A stretch of 43,297 nucleotides of DNA from Symbiodinium natans (GCA_905221605.1 CAJNDS010000299.1:64001-107297); one strand, 5' to 3'. Positions 22,380 to 32,053 are shown, counted from the first letter of the stretch. Program-made: numbers and translations. The notes: a model not told the origin generated them from the letters alone.

Positions 22380-25300
22380 CTCGGGCATGCACAGGCTTTA
22401 GCAACATTACGGCTTCTTGCGGTGCAGCAAAAAAAATCGGTGGATGTCTATACTGAGCGCCCAACCTTCAGAAACTTTGCAACCTGCGCCAGTTGCTCCA
22501 TGTCTGCGGCTGTCTTTTCATTCAGCTTTGACACGATCGTAGAGACACCATTTACAGCAATGCCCACGACCAAGCTGGTAGTGGCCATAATGATGCACAG
22601 CAAGGCCCTTTCATTAGCCAGGCTCATGCTGATGTCTCCCAAACCCACGGTGGACATGACAGTGATGGCAAAGTACAGTGCCGTCATGTAGCGCTCTCCT
22701 AGAGGAAAGCTGCAGTTGTAGCCGAGCTTCTGTGAAGGAAGCGTATGGGCGGCTGGGTTTCAGGTATCAGCCCGAACCCCCGAAAACCCTTGATCCCTCA
22801 CAGACAAGCCCAAATTGGCGTTTACGAGATTAGGGGTACCGTATTGGGTGGGTCCTTGTTATAAGGGGATCCTACTTTTGGGGGGTATTTTAGGGGTCCC
22901 CTGTGTTCGTAAACCCCCAAATCTCTCCTAAGGGCACAGCCTGCAGCGCACCGGGCTCCTTGGCTCTGTTTTTGTTGGCGCTGTTGATTGCTGACAACAA
23001 GGGGTTTAGGGTTTAGGGTTTCGGGTTTAGGGTTGAGGGTTGAGGGTTTAGGGGCTGCAGTCAATATATCATTGTCTCTAACTGAAGGCTGCAAGCATTC
23101 CTTTCCCCAGAGCTGCCATGGGCCGGTGTGGGACATGCACTCTCAAGGAAACAACCAAGAAAGGCCAAGAACTCTAAACCCTAAACCCTAAACCCTACAC
23201 CCTAAACCCTGCACCCTAAAGCCAAGAACTCCTCTGAGCTTCGTCTGAGATGTCCAGGCCCTTCTTGATCCAGCTCGAGGTCTCCGAATCGGCCTCGAGG
23301 TTGCTGTGGCCCAAGCCCCACAGCGCGCCTGAGTGTCCGTGAGGTCGTGAGGTGACAGCAGCGAGCACGAAGTGCAGCTACTTATGTGGGTTTACGATCT
23401 TGCGGGTACCTTATTGGGGTCCTTGTAAAAAGGGAATCCTACAATTTGGGGGTCTATATTAGGGGGTCCCTGATTCTCGTAAAGCCCCACATGAACTCCT
23501 GTGGAGAATGCCCCGGGTCCCCCCAAAACGCCAAAATGAATGCGCCTGCAATTGAATCAATATAGAATTGAACCTCTGCTGGCAGGTTTCCCTTCAGGCC
23601 AGTGTGACTTTTAAGAAAACCCTTTCCACTGATCTGCAAGTCCGGAGATATTACTGGTGCTGAGGGTTTCAGAGCTCCAGAGGCACAGACCTCCTCCTCG
23701 CTCCGAGAACCTTTGGGCCTTCCTCTCCGTGTCTTCTACGCCAAAGCACAGGCGGAGAGGTGCGAGAAGATGATAGGGAACATGAAGAGCTGGAAGAGCC
23801 ACCATGCCGAAGATAGCAGCGAGGACTTCCTGAATGCTACAGTATCTCGGGCTCAGGGACCAGGGAGGTAGGGGCACGCTGTGCTTCTATTTTTCCAGAC
23901 TTAGAGAGAAAGAGCACCCGGCTTAGGGTTTTTGGATTTAGGGCCCAGGGCGTGCATCCCAGGTTCATGTTGGCTTCCAAGCGCCGCAGCAAGGCGTAGG
24001 CATGCCGAAGCCGGAAGGAGCGCAATAGCGGCGTCAGGCCAAGCAGCCTGGGAGCCACAGGGACCCAAAACCCAAAACCCCAAACCCCCAAAAACCCCAA
24101 ACACCCTAAAAACCCTATAAACCCCAAAAACCCTAGAAAATCTCTGAACCCTGTACACCCTATAAACCCCTGTAAACCCTAGAAACCCTCTAAACCCTGT
24201 AAACCCCTATAAACCGTATGAACCCTAAACCATCCCCAGCCCAAGGAGGAGCTCCGTCATTTTTCAGGGCCCTGTGAGGTGCGGTTCTCCAGAGCATGGG
24301 TTTATGCTTCGACTTCAATGAAACCCAAAACCCAAAACCCAAAACCCTAAACCCTCCATGTGCCTCAGCGGCCAGAAGCCGAAAGTGTGTGGGTCCAGCG
24401 CCAGGTGCACGTGCAGGAGAAGCGCCGGCAGTGTGGCTAAGAGGTCCCAGAGGAACCAGGACCTGTTGGAGGGCTCTCCAACTCCACCGGCCATCTCTAT
24501 GTTCTGTCTAAATTTCAGGCTACCACTCAGCTCAATATCAGAAGAGCAGGGAACGGGGCTCTAAATTCCTAGAATTGCTGGCACACTGAGGCCGGGATGC
24601 TTCATGTAGCGCCGGGCGTTGGAGCAGGCCTCGCTATGAAGGATTTGCAGATCATCCCGGTAGCCGGTGGTGCAGTTTACAAAAAGGTCCACAACCCAAA
24701 ACAGGTCCACGGCCAGCAAGACTGCGTTGAGCTCCAAATAGCTTCGTTCCTGGTAGTCCGCCTCTGCAAGGAAGGCCGCCTGGAAGCACAAGTAGAGGAG
24801 CTGCAGGAAATGGAGGCCGCACGCGAATATCTCCCAGTACTGACGCGGACGACCGTGAGGATCAGAGAAGGGCCAGGAACCACAAGACCCACGAAACCTC
24901 AGCCAAGGCCTTTCCCAAAGCCGCTGCACCTCCGTGACCTCCGAACCCAGAACCACCGCGCTCCGTCGGCCGTGCCGGCCCTGAATCTCCAGACTCGAAC
25001 TCTGCGGAAGAACTCTCATGTTCGTGGGCGTTGGAGGAGGTTTTCTCGTGGTCCAGGAGAAATACTTCAGGAGGCTGCGGACAGCCCGCCGCCAGGCAGG
25101 CACAACCTTGGGCTGCCTGGGGCTTGCAAAGATTTCTGGAAGGATCGTCACGCTTTGCATCCTCGTCATCGGGGGGACGGGCTCTTGCCTAGCCTTGGAG
25201 TGTTCCTCGCCGCTTTGGGCGCTTTCCGGGTCAGAACACCTTAGTTGTCCAGCACCTAGGGGGACTAAAGGTTAACCTTTGGGTTTATAAGGTGTTTTTT

Positions 25301-26015
25301 TACCCCGAAGAGGTCAAAGGTTACCTACTCTACTACTAAGACACTTGGGGGGTGAGGAAAGGTCCGGCGGTGCTGGAAGCACTGGCATGAAGGGCGTTGG
25401 AAGCAGAAGGTCGGCTTCGAGCTGCTCTTCAAACTCGTCCTTTTGTGGCCCAGGTAACCATCTTGTACTAAGAAGGGCACCCTGGTGTGTTTTGGGCTTG
25501 GTGATTTTTTCTAAGGGAGCCCATAGCCACCCAAAAAAATACAAATAAAGGGTACCACTGGGCTAACAAGCTTCCATGGCTTTCTTCTTGTCTGCTCCCA
25601 ACTGCTCTGAGTGCCCCCCGCTCAAAGGCTTGGCCATGCCATCCAGGCCGGACATGGACTCCGTTCTCGCCTTTGGAAGCACGGGCGCCTTAAGCCTGCT
25701 AGCAAGCACGGCAGTTTTGGAAGATATTTGCAGGCTGCGCCGACGCGTGCTGACATCGGCAGAGTTGCTGATGCTGCTCAACTTTCGCCGCAAAGGTGGC
25801 CGAGGGCCGCCCGGAGACGTCTCAGCTGGACCCGTGGGGGCTTGAGTCCGGAGCTCCTCAAACACCGGTGAAATGGCCTTACGCAACTCTGCAGGCAGAG
25901 CCTCACGCAAAGCTTCCTCCACGGCCTGCTTTAACATCAGCTGTAGGTCTGAGCTCATTGACGAAGTGGCTTCATGGATGGCTTGGCGTATCACCAACTC
26001 ATCGATGGTGCTCAT
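20447..26015 (-). CDS. Voltage-gated-type K+/cyclic-nucleotide-binding channel with ankyrin and Nudix-like tail, 11 exons
   Basis: Plasma-membrane cation channel of the CNG/HCN/KCNH-like superfamily, probably K+-selective. I propose the minus-strand join 26015-25572, 25439-25325, 25264-24601, 24462-24364, 24047-23952, 23829-23750, 23545-23491, 23303-23240, 22729-22466, 22379-21980, 21807-20447 (3642 nt, 1213 aa). Every junction keeps frame with AG acceptors; donors are GC at exons 1, 3, 4, 5, 8 and 10 and GT at the others. Approximate domains: charged N-terminus 1-325, S1 330-353, S2 364-386, S3 409-430, S4 about 441-465 with several Arg, S5 480-508, filter TVGLGD 566-571, S6 to about 600, C-linker 628-685, cNBD 688-836, ankyrin-like 871-932, Nudix-like 1060-1135. 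The start ATG is the first in a plausible acidic/amphipathic N-terminus; an upstream exon is not excluded. Junctions 5/6, 7/8 and 10/11 have alternatives. Channel family is well supported; gating ligand and exact selectivity are inferred. Confidence 0.85.
21808..21979 (-). mobile_element. Channel intron 10 with family D sequence
   Basis: A 172-nt intron splitting the cNBD. It contains TCTGGTCCTTTTTGGGG and, about 60 nt on, CCCAAAAAGGGACCATCATT followed by TTGA: an inverted pair matching the element at 13158-13266. The minus-strand donor is GAT G/GC and the acceptor ACCAG. Confidence 0.55.
22466..22729 (-). CDS. Channel exon 9 (pore loop and S6)
   Basis: An 88-codon exon with a pyrimidine-rich CTTCACAG acceptor and an AAG/GTT donor. 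It begins KLGYNC and runs through the pore helix YMTALYFAITVMS into the filter TVGLGD, then S6 (LLCIIMATTSLVVGIAVNGV) and the start of the C-linker (EQLAQVAKFLK). The filter differs from the standard TVGYGD by Leu for Tyr. The same GLG triplet is known from second pore loops of some two-pore-domain K+ channels, so K+ selectivity remains plausible. The join to exon 10 gives FLKVYRVPGELQ, which matches the family's conserved post-S6 segment. Confidence 0.88.
22820..22922. mobile_element. Family C element inside channel intron 8
   Basis: Same architecture as 23393-23495: a GTTTACGA left end, GGGGTACC, a GGGTCCTTGTTATAAGG core, GATCCTAC, a TTTTGGGGG run and a TCGTAAACCCCC right end. It occupies part of the 510-nt intron 22730-23239, which also holds TTTAGGG repeats at 22999-23052 and CCCTAAA repeats at 23173-23220. 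Confidence 0.6.
23240..24047 (-). CDS. Channel exons 5-8 (S4, S5 and turret)
   Basis: Exon 5 (24047-23952) encodes the S4-like helix LLGLTPLLRSFRLRHAYALL followed by RRLEANMN; its Arg spacing is looser than in classical Kv S4. Exon 6 (23829-23750) encodes S5 including FPIIFSHLSAC, matching the H-x-x-A-C signature of CNG/HCN S5. Exon 7 (23545-23491) continues AFILAFWGDPGHSPQEF. Exon 8 (23303-23240) is the turret, NLEADSETSSWIKKGLDISD. Exons 6/7 and 7/8 join with GT-AG; 5/6 and 8/9 need GC-AG. The exon 5 donor could instead lie at 23955 with an acceptor at 23837, and exon 7 could end at a GA donor near 23496, so the small exons are less certain than S3 or the pore. Confidence 0.65.
23393..23495 (-). 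mobile_element. Family C element inside channel intron 7
   Basis: The element lies between exon 7 and exon 8 with imperfect terminal inverted repeats: plus-strand left TATGTGGGTTTACGATC, and right end reading TCATGTGGGGCTTTACGAG on the minus strand. The GT of the proposed exon 7 donor (23490-23489) lies in this terminal repeat. The interior has GGTACC, CCTTGT and TCCTAC boxes shared with the copies at 22820 and 26865. Confidence 0.6.
24064..24235 (-). repeat. Degenerate CCCNAAA-rich stretch in channel intron 4
   Basis: Irregular CCCCAAAA, CCCTAAAA, CCCTATAA and CCCTGTAA units fill most of the intron 24048-24363; a further CCCAAAA/CCCTAAA run lies at 24323-24356. The unit changes every few copies, so this is an older tract than 10840-10980. 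Confidence 0.8.
24364..25264 (-). CDS. Channel exons 3 and 4 (S1-S3)
   Basis: Exon 3 (25264-24601) carries a basic linker, then PHGRPRQYWE leading into S1, S2 with the acidic signature AVDLFWVVDLFVN followed by the family-typical TGYRD, and the pre-S3 motif ARRYMK. Exon 4 (24462-24364) supplies S3, SWFLWDLLATLPALLL, which matches the usual W-F-x-x-D-L-x-A-x-L-P pattern. Joining AA/GC to CAG/G rebuilds the Lys codon and gives YMKSWFLWDL, an excellent family match. That makes a GC-AG intron of 138 nt. Exon 4 ends at AG/GC and again keeps frame with exon 5. Without the GC donors S3 would be lost. Confidence 0.82.
25325..26015 (-). CDS. Channel exons 1 and 2 (cytoplasmic N-terminus)
   Basis: Exon 1 (26015-25572, 148 codons) starts MSTIDELV and holds a predicted amphipathic helix rich in Glu, Leu and Ala (QAVEEALREALPAELRK), then a basic Ser/Pro-rich stretch with an RRKLSS motif that resembles a basophilic kinase site. 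It ends KKKAME at a GC donor. Exon 2 (25439-25325) starts DEFEEQLEADLL and is Pro-rich. It is bounded by an AAAAG acceptor and an AG/GTAACC donor. Joining them is phase 0 and removes a 132-nt intron related to element family B. The reading frame upstream of the ATG is open for about 85 more codons, so the first ATG in the transcript could lie further upstream or in another exon. Confidence 0.65.
25440..25571 (-). mobile_element. Channel intron 1, made of a family B element
   Basis: This 132-nt intron opens with GCTTGTTAGCCCAGTGGTAC and closes with GGTTACCTGGGCCACAAAAG on the minus strand. Its ends match the short elements in the 40-41.8 kb tandem array: GCCCAG then GTAACCAT, about ten variable bases, then TAAGGG and an ACC box at one end, and CACTGGGC with AACAAG or ACCAAG at the other. 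The ends are imperfect inverted repeats. Read on the plus strand, the same element starts CAG/GTAACC and ends AACAAG, which is also a legal GT-AG intron. Confidence 0.65.
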
Positions 26016-26864
26016 GGATGCACTAAACTCCCACGGCTCATTGCATTTGCAGACGGGAGCTACGGAAAAGCAGAAAAAGGGCTGATGTAACTCAGATGCG
26101 CTCTGTCTGAAGATCTTCGTCCTCCTTAACATCAGCTGTCCATGTGCATGCATGAACACTGCTGTGACTGCGGAATCCTGGCGTGCTGCATCACAACTTG
26201 ATTTCCTGCATGTACAATAAGCAGCGTGAGCCAAAAAAGTCCACCGAAGACCTGGAAGCCTTGAAAACGAGAACATCTGGTTCGGGGTTGCAGTTCTGGG
26301 GTCCCTGGCATGGATGGGGCGGCTGCAGCAAGGATTGCTCAGAATGTCAGGCTGGGTAAAGAGTCAATACCCGCACGCATCGAGTACAGCGTACATGTTT
26401 TCAAGGTCCATCCCTGAATTAAGCGGCCTTGGGCCGCCCTGGACTTCGCAAACTCTCTATATCTCACTATTCGCCTCCCCCTCTCTGCGCGCAACAACCG
26501 CCGCATCTGGAACCCGTGAATTGGCTGCAAGGTCAAACTCTCCCGAACTCCCCCGACACGCAGTAAGCTGGCCCAATCTTTCAGTCTCGGCGTGCCTCGG
26601 CTCCTAATTACAGGCCCTGGACGCTTTTTTAGCATCCGAGGCGACGACGCGCAGCAGCGTCTGATCAAGACAATACTGCCATGTGCTGCCGTGAGGTGGG
26701 CTCCGGGTAGATGTGGGTTTCGTACCCATTGGGATGTCGTTCCGTGGATGCCAGGAACTCCACCTAAACCCTAAACCCTAAACCCTACAGCATCGCTTAG
26801 ACCCTCGCGAAACTGGCACAAACTGGGACGGACCCGACGTACGTCGGGCTGAGGCCTCTGTCAA

Positions 26865-26976
26865 GATACACTCGTAGACACCGGGTACCTTCTTGGCATC
26901 TTAATTACTATAAGGGAAATCCTGCTATTTCGGGGGTCTATATTGGGGGCCATTTTCGTAAATCCCAATGTGGGCT
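26865..26976. mobile_element. Family C element upstream of the channel gene
   Basis: A third copy: ACTCGTAGACACCGGGTACC at the left, a shared core with AAGGGAAATCCTGC and GGGGGTCTATATTGGGGG, and TTTTCGTAAATCCCA at the right. No exon flanks are recognisable here. Confidence 0.5.
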
Positions 26977-27234
26977 AGGTACAGCACACAAGTGCCTTCG
27001 CGTTCAAAGAGGGCCAAACCTTTGCTAAACGAAACAAACTCCAAACAAGAGGGTGAAACTGTGGACAAGGCAGGACGGCGCCGATCTCAACACTTTGGGT
27101 TGAGAGTCGAGGGGGAACTTGTTCTCAGTTTCTCATCCTAACCCTAAACCCTGAACCCTCAACGCCGCTGCCAAGTCCTTCGGATCAGCCCCTCGAGCGC
27201 CTGGAGATCGGATTTCGGGTGTTGGGCTGGAAAG

Positions 27235-27361
27235 GGTTTAGGGTTTGGGGTTTAGGCCGGTTTAGGGTTTAGGGTTTTAGGGTTTTAGGGTTTAGGGTTT
27301 AGGGTTTAGGGTTTAGGGTTTAGGGTTTAGGGTTTAGGGTTTAGGGTTTAGGGTTTAGGGC
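27235..27361 (+). repeat. Interstitial TTTAGGG array
   Basis: About 17 units, irregular at the left (TTTGGGG, TTTTAGGG) and pure at the right. Short CCCTAAA tracts of opposite orientation lie at 27490-27545 and 27857-27905. Confidence 0.92.
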
Positions 27362-27689
27362 CTACAAATCATGAAGAGAACGCTCCGCGACGACGCGGTC
27401 CCTGCTACGCACAGCACCCCTGACGTAGACTGGCCCTTCAACCTGAAGGTTTTCATCGCCCCCCTGCAATATTCAACCAACTAAACCTACAAAAACCCTA
27501 AACCTTAAACCCTAAACCCTAAAAATCCCTAAACCCTAAACCAAAAATCGTTCCAAGGGCGGTCGGGCCTTCTCTCATAGCCGTCGTAGCCGGGAAAAGC
27601 ATTGGGACGGCCTCTGCAGCACATCGCGGCAGTGCCGGCAAAGCCGTTCTCGCTCAAGGTTTGAGGGGCCCAGGGAGAAGGGTGTTTTT

Positions 27690-27785
27690 GGCTTTAAGTC
27701 CCTGTTTGGATACCCTTTTTTCAGGCGGCACCCTCTAAACAACGGGATCCCCAAAAAGGGGCCCAAAATTGAGAGAACTGCCCCT
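27690..27785. mobile_element. Possible diverged family D element
   Basis: GTCCCTGTTTGGATACCC then a T run near the left, and GGGATCCCCAAAAAGGGGCC then CAAAATTGAGAGAAC at the right, resemble family D ends. The repeat arms are poorly conserved. Confidence 0.3.
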
Positions 27786-29365
27786 TTAGGCAATGGAAGC
27801 CCACCGAGCTGCATCTCCATCTATAGACCCACTTAAGTTACCAGAGCCAGTGAGACCCCTAAACCCTAAACCCTAAACCCCCAAAACCCCAAAACCCTAA
27901 AACCCTGACCCCTGGAGAACAAGGGATCATAGGGTTCCTATGCACCCAGAAGCCTTTCAACCCTCAGGGTTACCCATAACCCGAAACGACCTTCAGCCTG
28001 GGATTCCCAGGAACAGTCATCTCCTGTTGGCAATGCCTCTGAGGGAATACACCCTCATAAGTCCCAAATACAGTATCATCTCCTGGTGCGCCCCTGTTCC
28101 AGAGGTGGGTCTTGTTTGTTTGTCTTTGCCGGGGTAGGCGCCTTGTGGCCACTGCAAAGGCGTTGGCCGGCAGGCGCCTCTGCCTCGGACGTTTTGGATC
28201 TTCAGTTTCTTTGTATAGGGGCAGGAGGGTTTAGGGTTTAGGGTTGGGGGGAGGGAGGGAGGAAGGGTTTATAGGACTTAGGTCAGGTCTTTAGGCCTTG
28301 GCCTGGTTTAGCGGCGCGTTTGGGGTTTAGTTGTTGTTTAATAGGGGGCTCCGGTTTGTGGAGACTGTTCTGGGTTTTGGCATGGGGTTCATATCCCTTC
28401 CACTGTGCCAACATCGGTATAGTTGACTTAGTTGACGGTCTCAGGAGTAGGTTGTCGTTGTTGTACAGGCAAAATGAAGGGCAAGAGGGCTGGAAGTGAA
28501 GCTATTGAAGCTATTGAATGCTAAAGAGAACTCGGGGACTTGCAACATTATGAGGAGTGATGTTTGCCAGTGCAGACAAGTCAAACTCCTGTTGGGACGT
28601 TTCTGAGCCTTCATTCAAACTCGTGGAGCTCGCTTGTCGCTCAAGCTGGAAACGCTCTCCGCGTCTTCGGAAATGCCTCTTTATCTAGTGTTGAGGCTTG
28701 AGGGGTAAGCTTCGGCAAAGACGAAGGAAGCGGGTGCGATTCGGAATGGAGAGCCTGCGACTGGTTGCTAGGCATGCTGCCATGGAATATACCATGAGGT
28801 GCACATGTGCCATGCGCAAACAGCCTCTCACTTTTCCAGCCAGACCAACGCCCGGATGAGGCTTCAGCGATAGATGGCGGAGAGCATGCTGATGGGCGAC
28901 TGCCAGGGACATCGCCGATCGGTCGATGGGAATGCGCTTCACCGATCTGGAAACCACTCATAATGATCATAACCCTGAAAACACTGAAGCTCCACGAGCC
29001 CCCTATGCTTACATCCCTCGTCAGCAGCCTGGCTACTGCTCACAGATCCACATCGGACTTAACCTGACTCCCGAACTGGTTTAGCTCGAAGGCCCAATGT
29101 TTTCAGCACTCAATGACCCAGAAGCACCCCTACACCCTAGACCATAAACCCGAAACCCTCAACCCTAAACGCTCCTCGGCTGCTCCTTCCTCCGGATAGT
29201 TCTTGCTAGCGCCGAATCTGAGCGAATGAAGGGGTAGTGCTGGCTGCCAGGAAAAGATCGGCGGTTGTTGAGTTGTTGAAAGAAGACGCCAGTGTATTCC
29301 CAGTGCTTCGCCTGGCTCAACCCTGATGCTTTTACAGAAGATGATTTAAGCATCTGGCGGACAAT

Positions 29366-29800
29366 GTGCCAAGAGTGCCGCAAGGTGCGACTTTGCTGGA
29401 GATGGATGCCCTTCAGATGGTCCGCGTGTCAGGAAGCTTTTCTTTGCTAAGTGCTCTGCAGGGCAGCTGGTTCCACCTGCGCGCGGAGAGCTCACGTCCA
29501 GGTGGGAAGAATCGGATGCTCCTACTTGGGTTTTGGTACTCTACACGAGGGACTCCTCAGGGGTGTTTTCCTAAGGTTTCAATGAGAATATTGGCACTTG
29601 AAAGATGGGAATCGTGATCCAAGCTCGTACCAGACGAAGCAGCTTCATAGGGTGGCTCTGCGCAGCATTTTCTTCTCCTCAGGCCGGAAGCCGATGGACG
29701 AGGGCAGAGAACGAAATCTTGCTGGAGGTGAAGTCTAAGGTGAAGGTGCTGCCCAAAGACAGCGAGCGGCATCTGCTCACTGGAGCTCCTGTGCAGGCAC
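29366..29800 (+). other. Weakly coding-like stretch
   Basis: Two plus frames look somewhat protein-like: 29381-29590 (TLLEMDALQMVRVSGSFSLL and on) and 29690-29800 (RWTRAENEILLEVKSKVKVL, PKDSERHLLTGAPVQ). The second runs into the CTTAGGG array. A minus frame at 29383-29165 (AKHWEYTGVFFQQLNNRRSF) is also protein-like. Gene fragments are possible, but no family or splice structure could be established. Confidence 0.2.
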
Positions 29801-29801
29801 A

Positions 29802-29955
29802 GGGCTTAGGGCTTAGGGCTTAGGGCTTAGGGCTTAGGGCTTAGGGCTTAGGGCTTAGGGCTTAGGGCTTAGGGCTTAGGGCTTAGGGCTTAGGGCTTAG
29901 GGCTTAGGGCTTAGGGCTTAGGGTTTAGGGTTTAGGGTTTAGGGTTTAGGGTTTA
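29802..29955 (+). repeat. Variant telomere-like array, CTTAGGG changing to TTTAGGG
   Basis: About 17 units of CTTAGGG followed without a break by about five TTTAGGG units. The uniform variant block shows local expansion of a mutated unit rather than scattered mutation. Confidence 0.95.
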
Positions 29956-30560
29956 CAGAAGAAAAGATCCTCGAAGTATAGTTGGCTGGAGAGGCACCTT
30001 GGAAGCCCTGCACTTGAATTTGCAGGGTGCTGCTAGCGCGCGGTCATTTGAAGCTCTCCCCAAACCTGTTGCCAACCCAACTCCTTGGGGAGGAAGCTGC
30101 CGAAGTCGACTGACGCCCAGGCCTTTCGCAGCCTGGCGCGATTTTAGTTGCCCTTCAGCTCTAATACTTCCCAGGGGTTGGGGGGGGGAGGGTGCGAAGC
30201 AAGACCGACACGCAACGAGCCGCCCAAGAGAGCAAAGCCCACTGAGTACTTACAGCCAGCCCCCCTACACTGCCCTACACCCGAAACCCGAAACCCTGAA
30301 CTCGAATATCCAGTGCCAAACATGCTCCGGGGTGCAAAGGCAACAGCTCGGATGACATCACAACCGAGAGCCTGCAATGTCAATGCGGGGACATGGATGC
30401 GTCTGCAGTTGCGCGACAACAGTACGTGGTCAAGAAGTTGCGCAGCTGCTTCACGTCCGACCTGCTGTGGAAAAAACAATTTCCAATCACCAACGGTACT
30501 TAGCTTATCCTGGCTTCTTGCAGGCTACATGCAGGAGTTCCGAAATTAGGGCAATTACCT

Positions 30561-30875
30561 ATGCTGAGGATTCCTATATTAAGGACGTATATTCACTCAG
30601 GAGCACCCGTATTTTGGGCTGCTGTGAGCATTCATGCTCATGGCCCAGTGGCACCTGGGAACTTCTTCACAAAGGTCCGCGTAGACCTGGTGTTCAAGGA
30701 ATACTGGCGAACTTGCTCGAGTATGGCGATGGCACGCCTTTGCTATGTTTGGCCCATGGTGGCTCTCAATACGGACTTGTGCATCTGCAGAATCGGCCAA
30801 CTGCAGGTCAACCTCGCGGAAGAAGATGGCGGTGCCGCGCACGCACTCGTCAGGGTGAAACCTGTCACCGACTAG
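30561..30875 (+). CDS. Possible exon, unrecognised protein
   Basis: The plus frame ends at TAG 30873-30875 and encodes FFTKVRVDLVFKEYWRTC, MARLCYVWPMVAL and IGQLQVNLAEEDGGAAHALV. Composition and a modest preference for G or C at third positions resemble coding sequence; the ATG at 30561 may not be the true start. The opposite strand is also open over most of it (30896-30597), which weakens the case. No family recognised, no partner exons found. Confidence 0.28.
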   Translation: MLRIPILRTYIHSGAPVFWAAVSIHAHGPVAPGNFFTKVRVDLVFKEYWRTCSSMAMARLCYVWPMVALNTDLCICRIGQLQVNLAEEDGGAAHALVRVKPVTD

Positions 30876-31995
30876 AGTGCCGGAGTTGGAACACAAGGCG
30901 CAGGAAGCTCGAGCGATGCAGGGGCATGTAGAGGTTCAGGCAGGCAACGGGACGGGCATCACTAGTACAACAAGAAACAAGAAAACAAGAAACAACGCAC
31001 GGCGTGCTTCTACTCTGGGGTGTTGCACTCTACAGATGCCCCTCAGAAGTTCAACGTGCTCGAAGAGATGGCCCCAAACACAACAATTCCAACACACGCT
31101 GCGTTCTCGGCCCACGAGTCTCTGCAAAACCATGCCGGCAGCGCGCGCTGTCCTGAGGCCGCAGCTGGGAGCTGGGGAGGCTTCCGATGGCTTCACTTCA
31201 CAAGCTTGTAGGCTGTGATGTCATGGTTCCCATTGGCCCTCTGAACTCTTTTCGCTCTGCAGCACCTTCAGCTAATGCCGACCCTTTCATAAGCACGTAG
31301 CCTCCGCGCCTCCCCACGACTCAAGGCAGCGAGGACGGCGAAGGACACACGCCTTGCCGGACCGGAGGCATCCTGGCAGCATCTGGCAGCCAGGTATCCG
31401 AACAGAATGCTTAAACAGCTTTGTGCTGCAGTGGGCAGGGCATGCGTGTCAAAGTGACATACCGGTCTGGTTATGCGATCGTCTTCTTCCCTCTTTAACG
31501 ACTCCTGTTTGCAGGACAGGCCGCATCAACAATGACAACATGGCACCTGCAAGATAAGATCTTACCGCTCCTTAATAAACCTATACATCAAGATCTATGT
31601 AGCTTTGCTATCGATCTGGCGATCTAGCTGCCTAATTCAGCTACGGCCCAAAAGCTGCTGCTCGCCTCTGCCACCCGGGTGATCATGTCCGAAAACTCCA
31701 CGGCCTGCGCACCGTTCCATGTCTGCATAGCAAGATCCTCACAAGCCGCCAATCGTTCACCATAAAGCCCTCTGAACCGAACCATATTCCTGAACCATGA
31801 TCCTCTTAAACCCAAAAAGGGAAGACATCAAATGTCCCAAAAGGGCCTACCTAGGCCTTTTATAGCACGCCGGTACCGGCAGCAATCCCCTCCCCCCTAT
31901 GATTAAACCACCCCCCCATTATGGGTATTGTATAGTATAATTGGGGGGGGGTATTTAATATTAGGGGGGTTTAAAAATAGGGGGGAGGGGAGCAT

Positions 31996-32053
31996 CCCTA
32001 AACCCTAAACCCTAAACCCGAAACCCTAAACCCTAAACCCTAAACCCTAAACC
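31996..32053 (-). repeat. Interstitial CCCTAAA tract
   Basis: Eight units, one changed to CCCGAAA. It follows a G-rich run at 31941-31990. Confidence 0.9.

Larger units (their letters stand above)
26016..29364. other. Repeat-rich stretch upstream of the channel gene
   Basis: Contains the channel 5' flank, family C and possible D elements and TTTAGGG/CCCTAAA tracts (26763-26789, 27235-27361, 27490-27545, 27857-27905). No promoter motif or further channel exon could be recognised. Confidence 0.5.

Noticed and set aside
24597-25244. 215-codon plus frame
   Set aside because: Antisense shadow of channel exon 3, which encodes S1 and S2.
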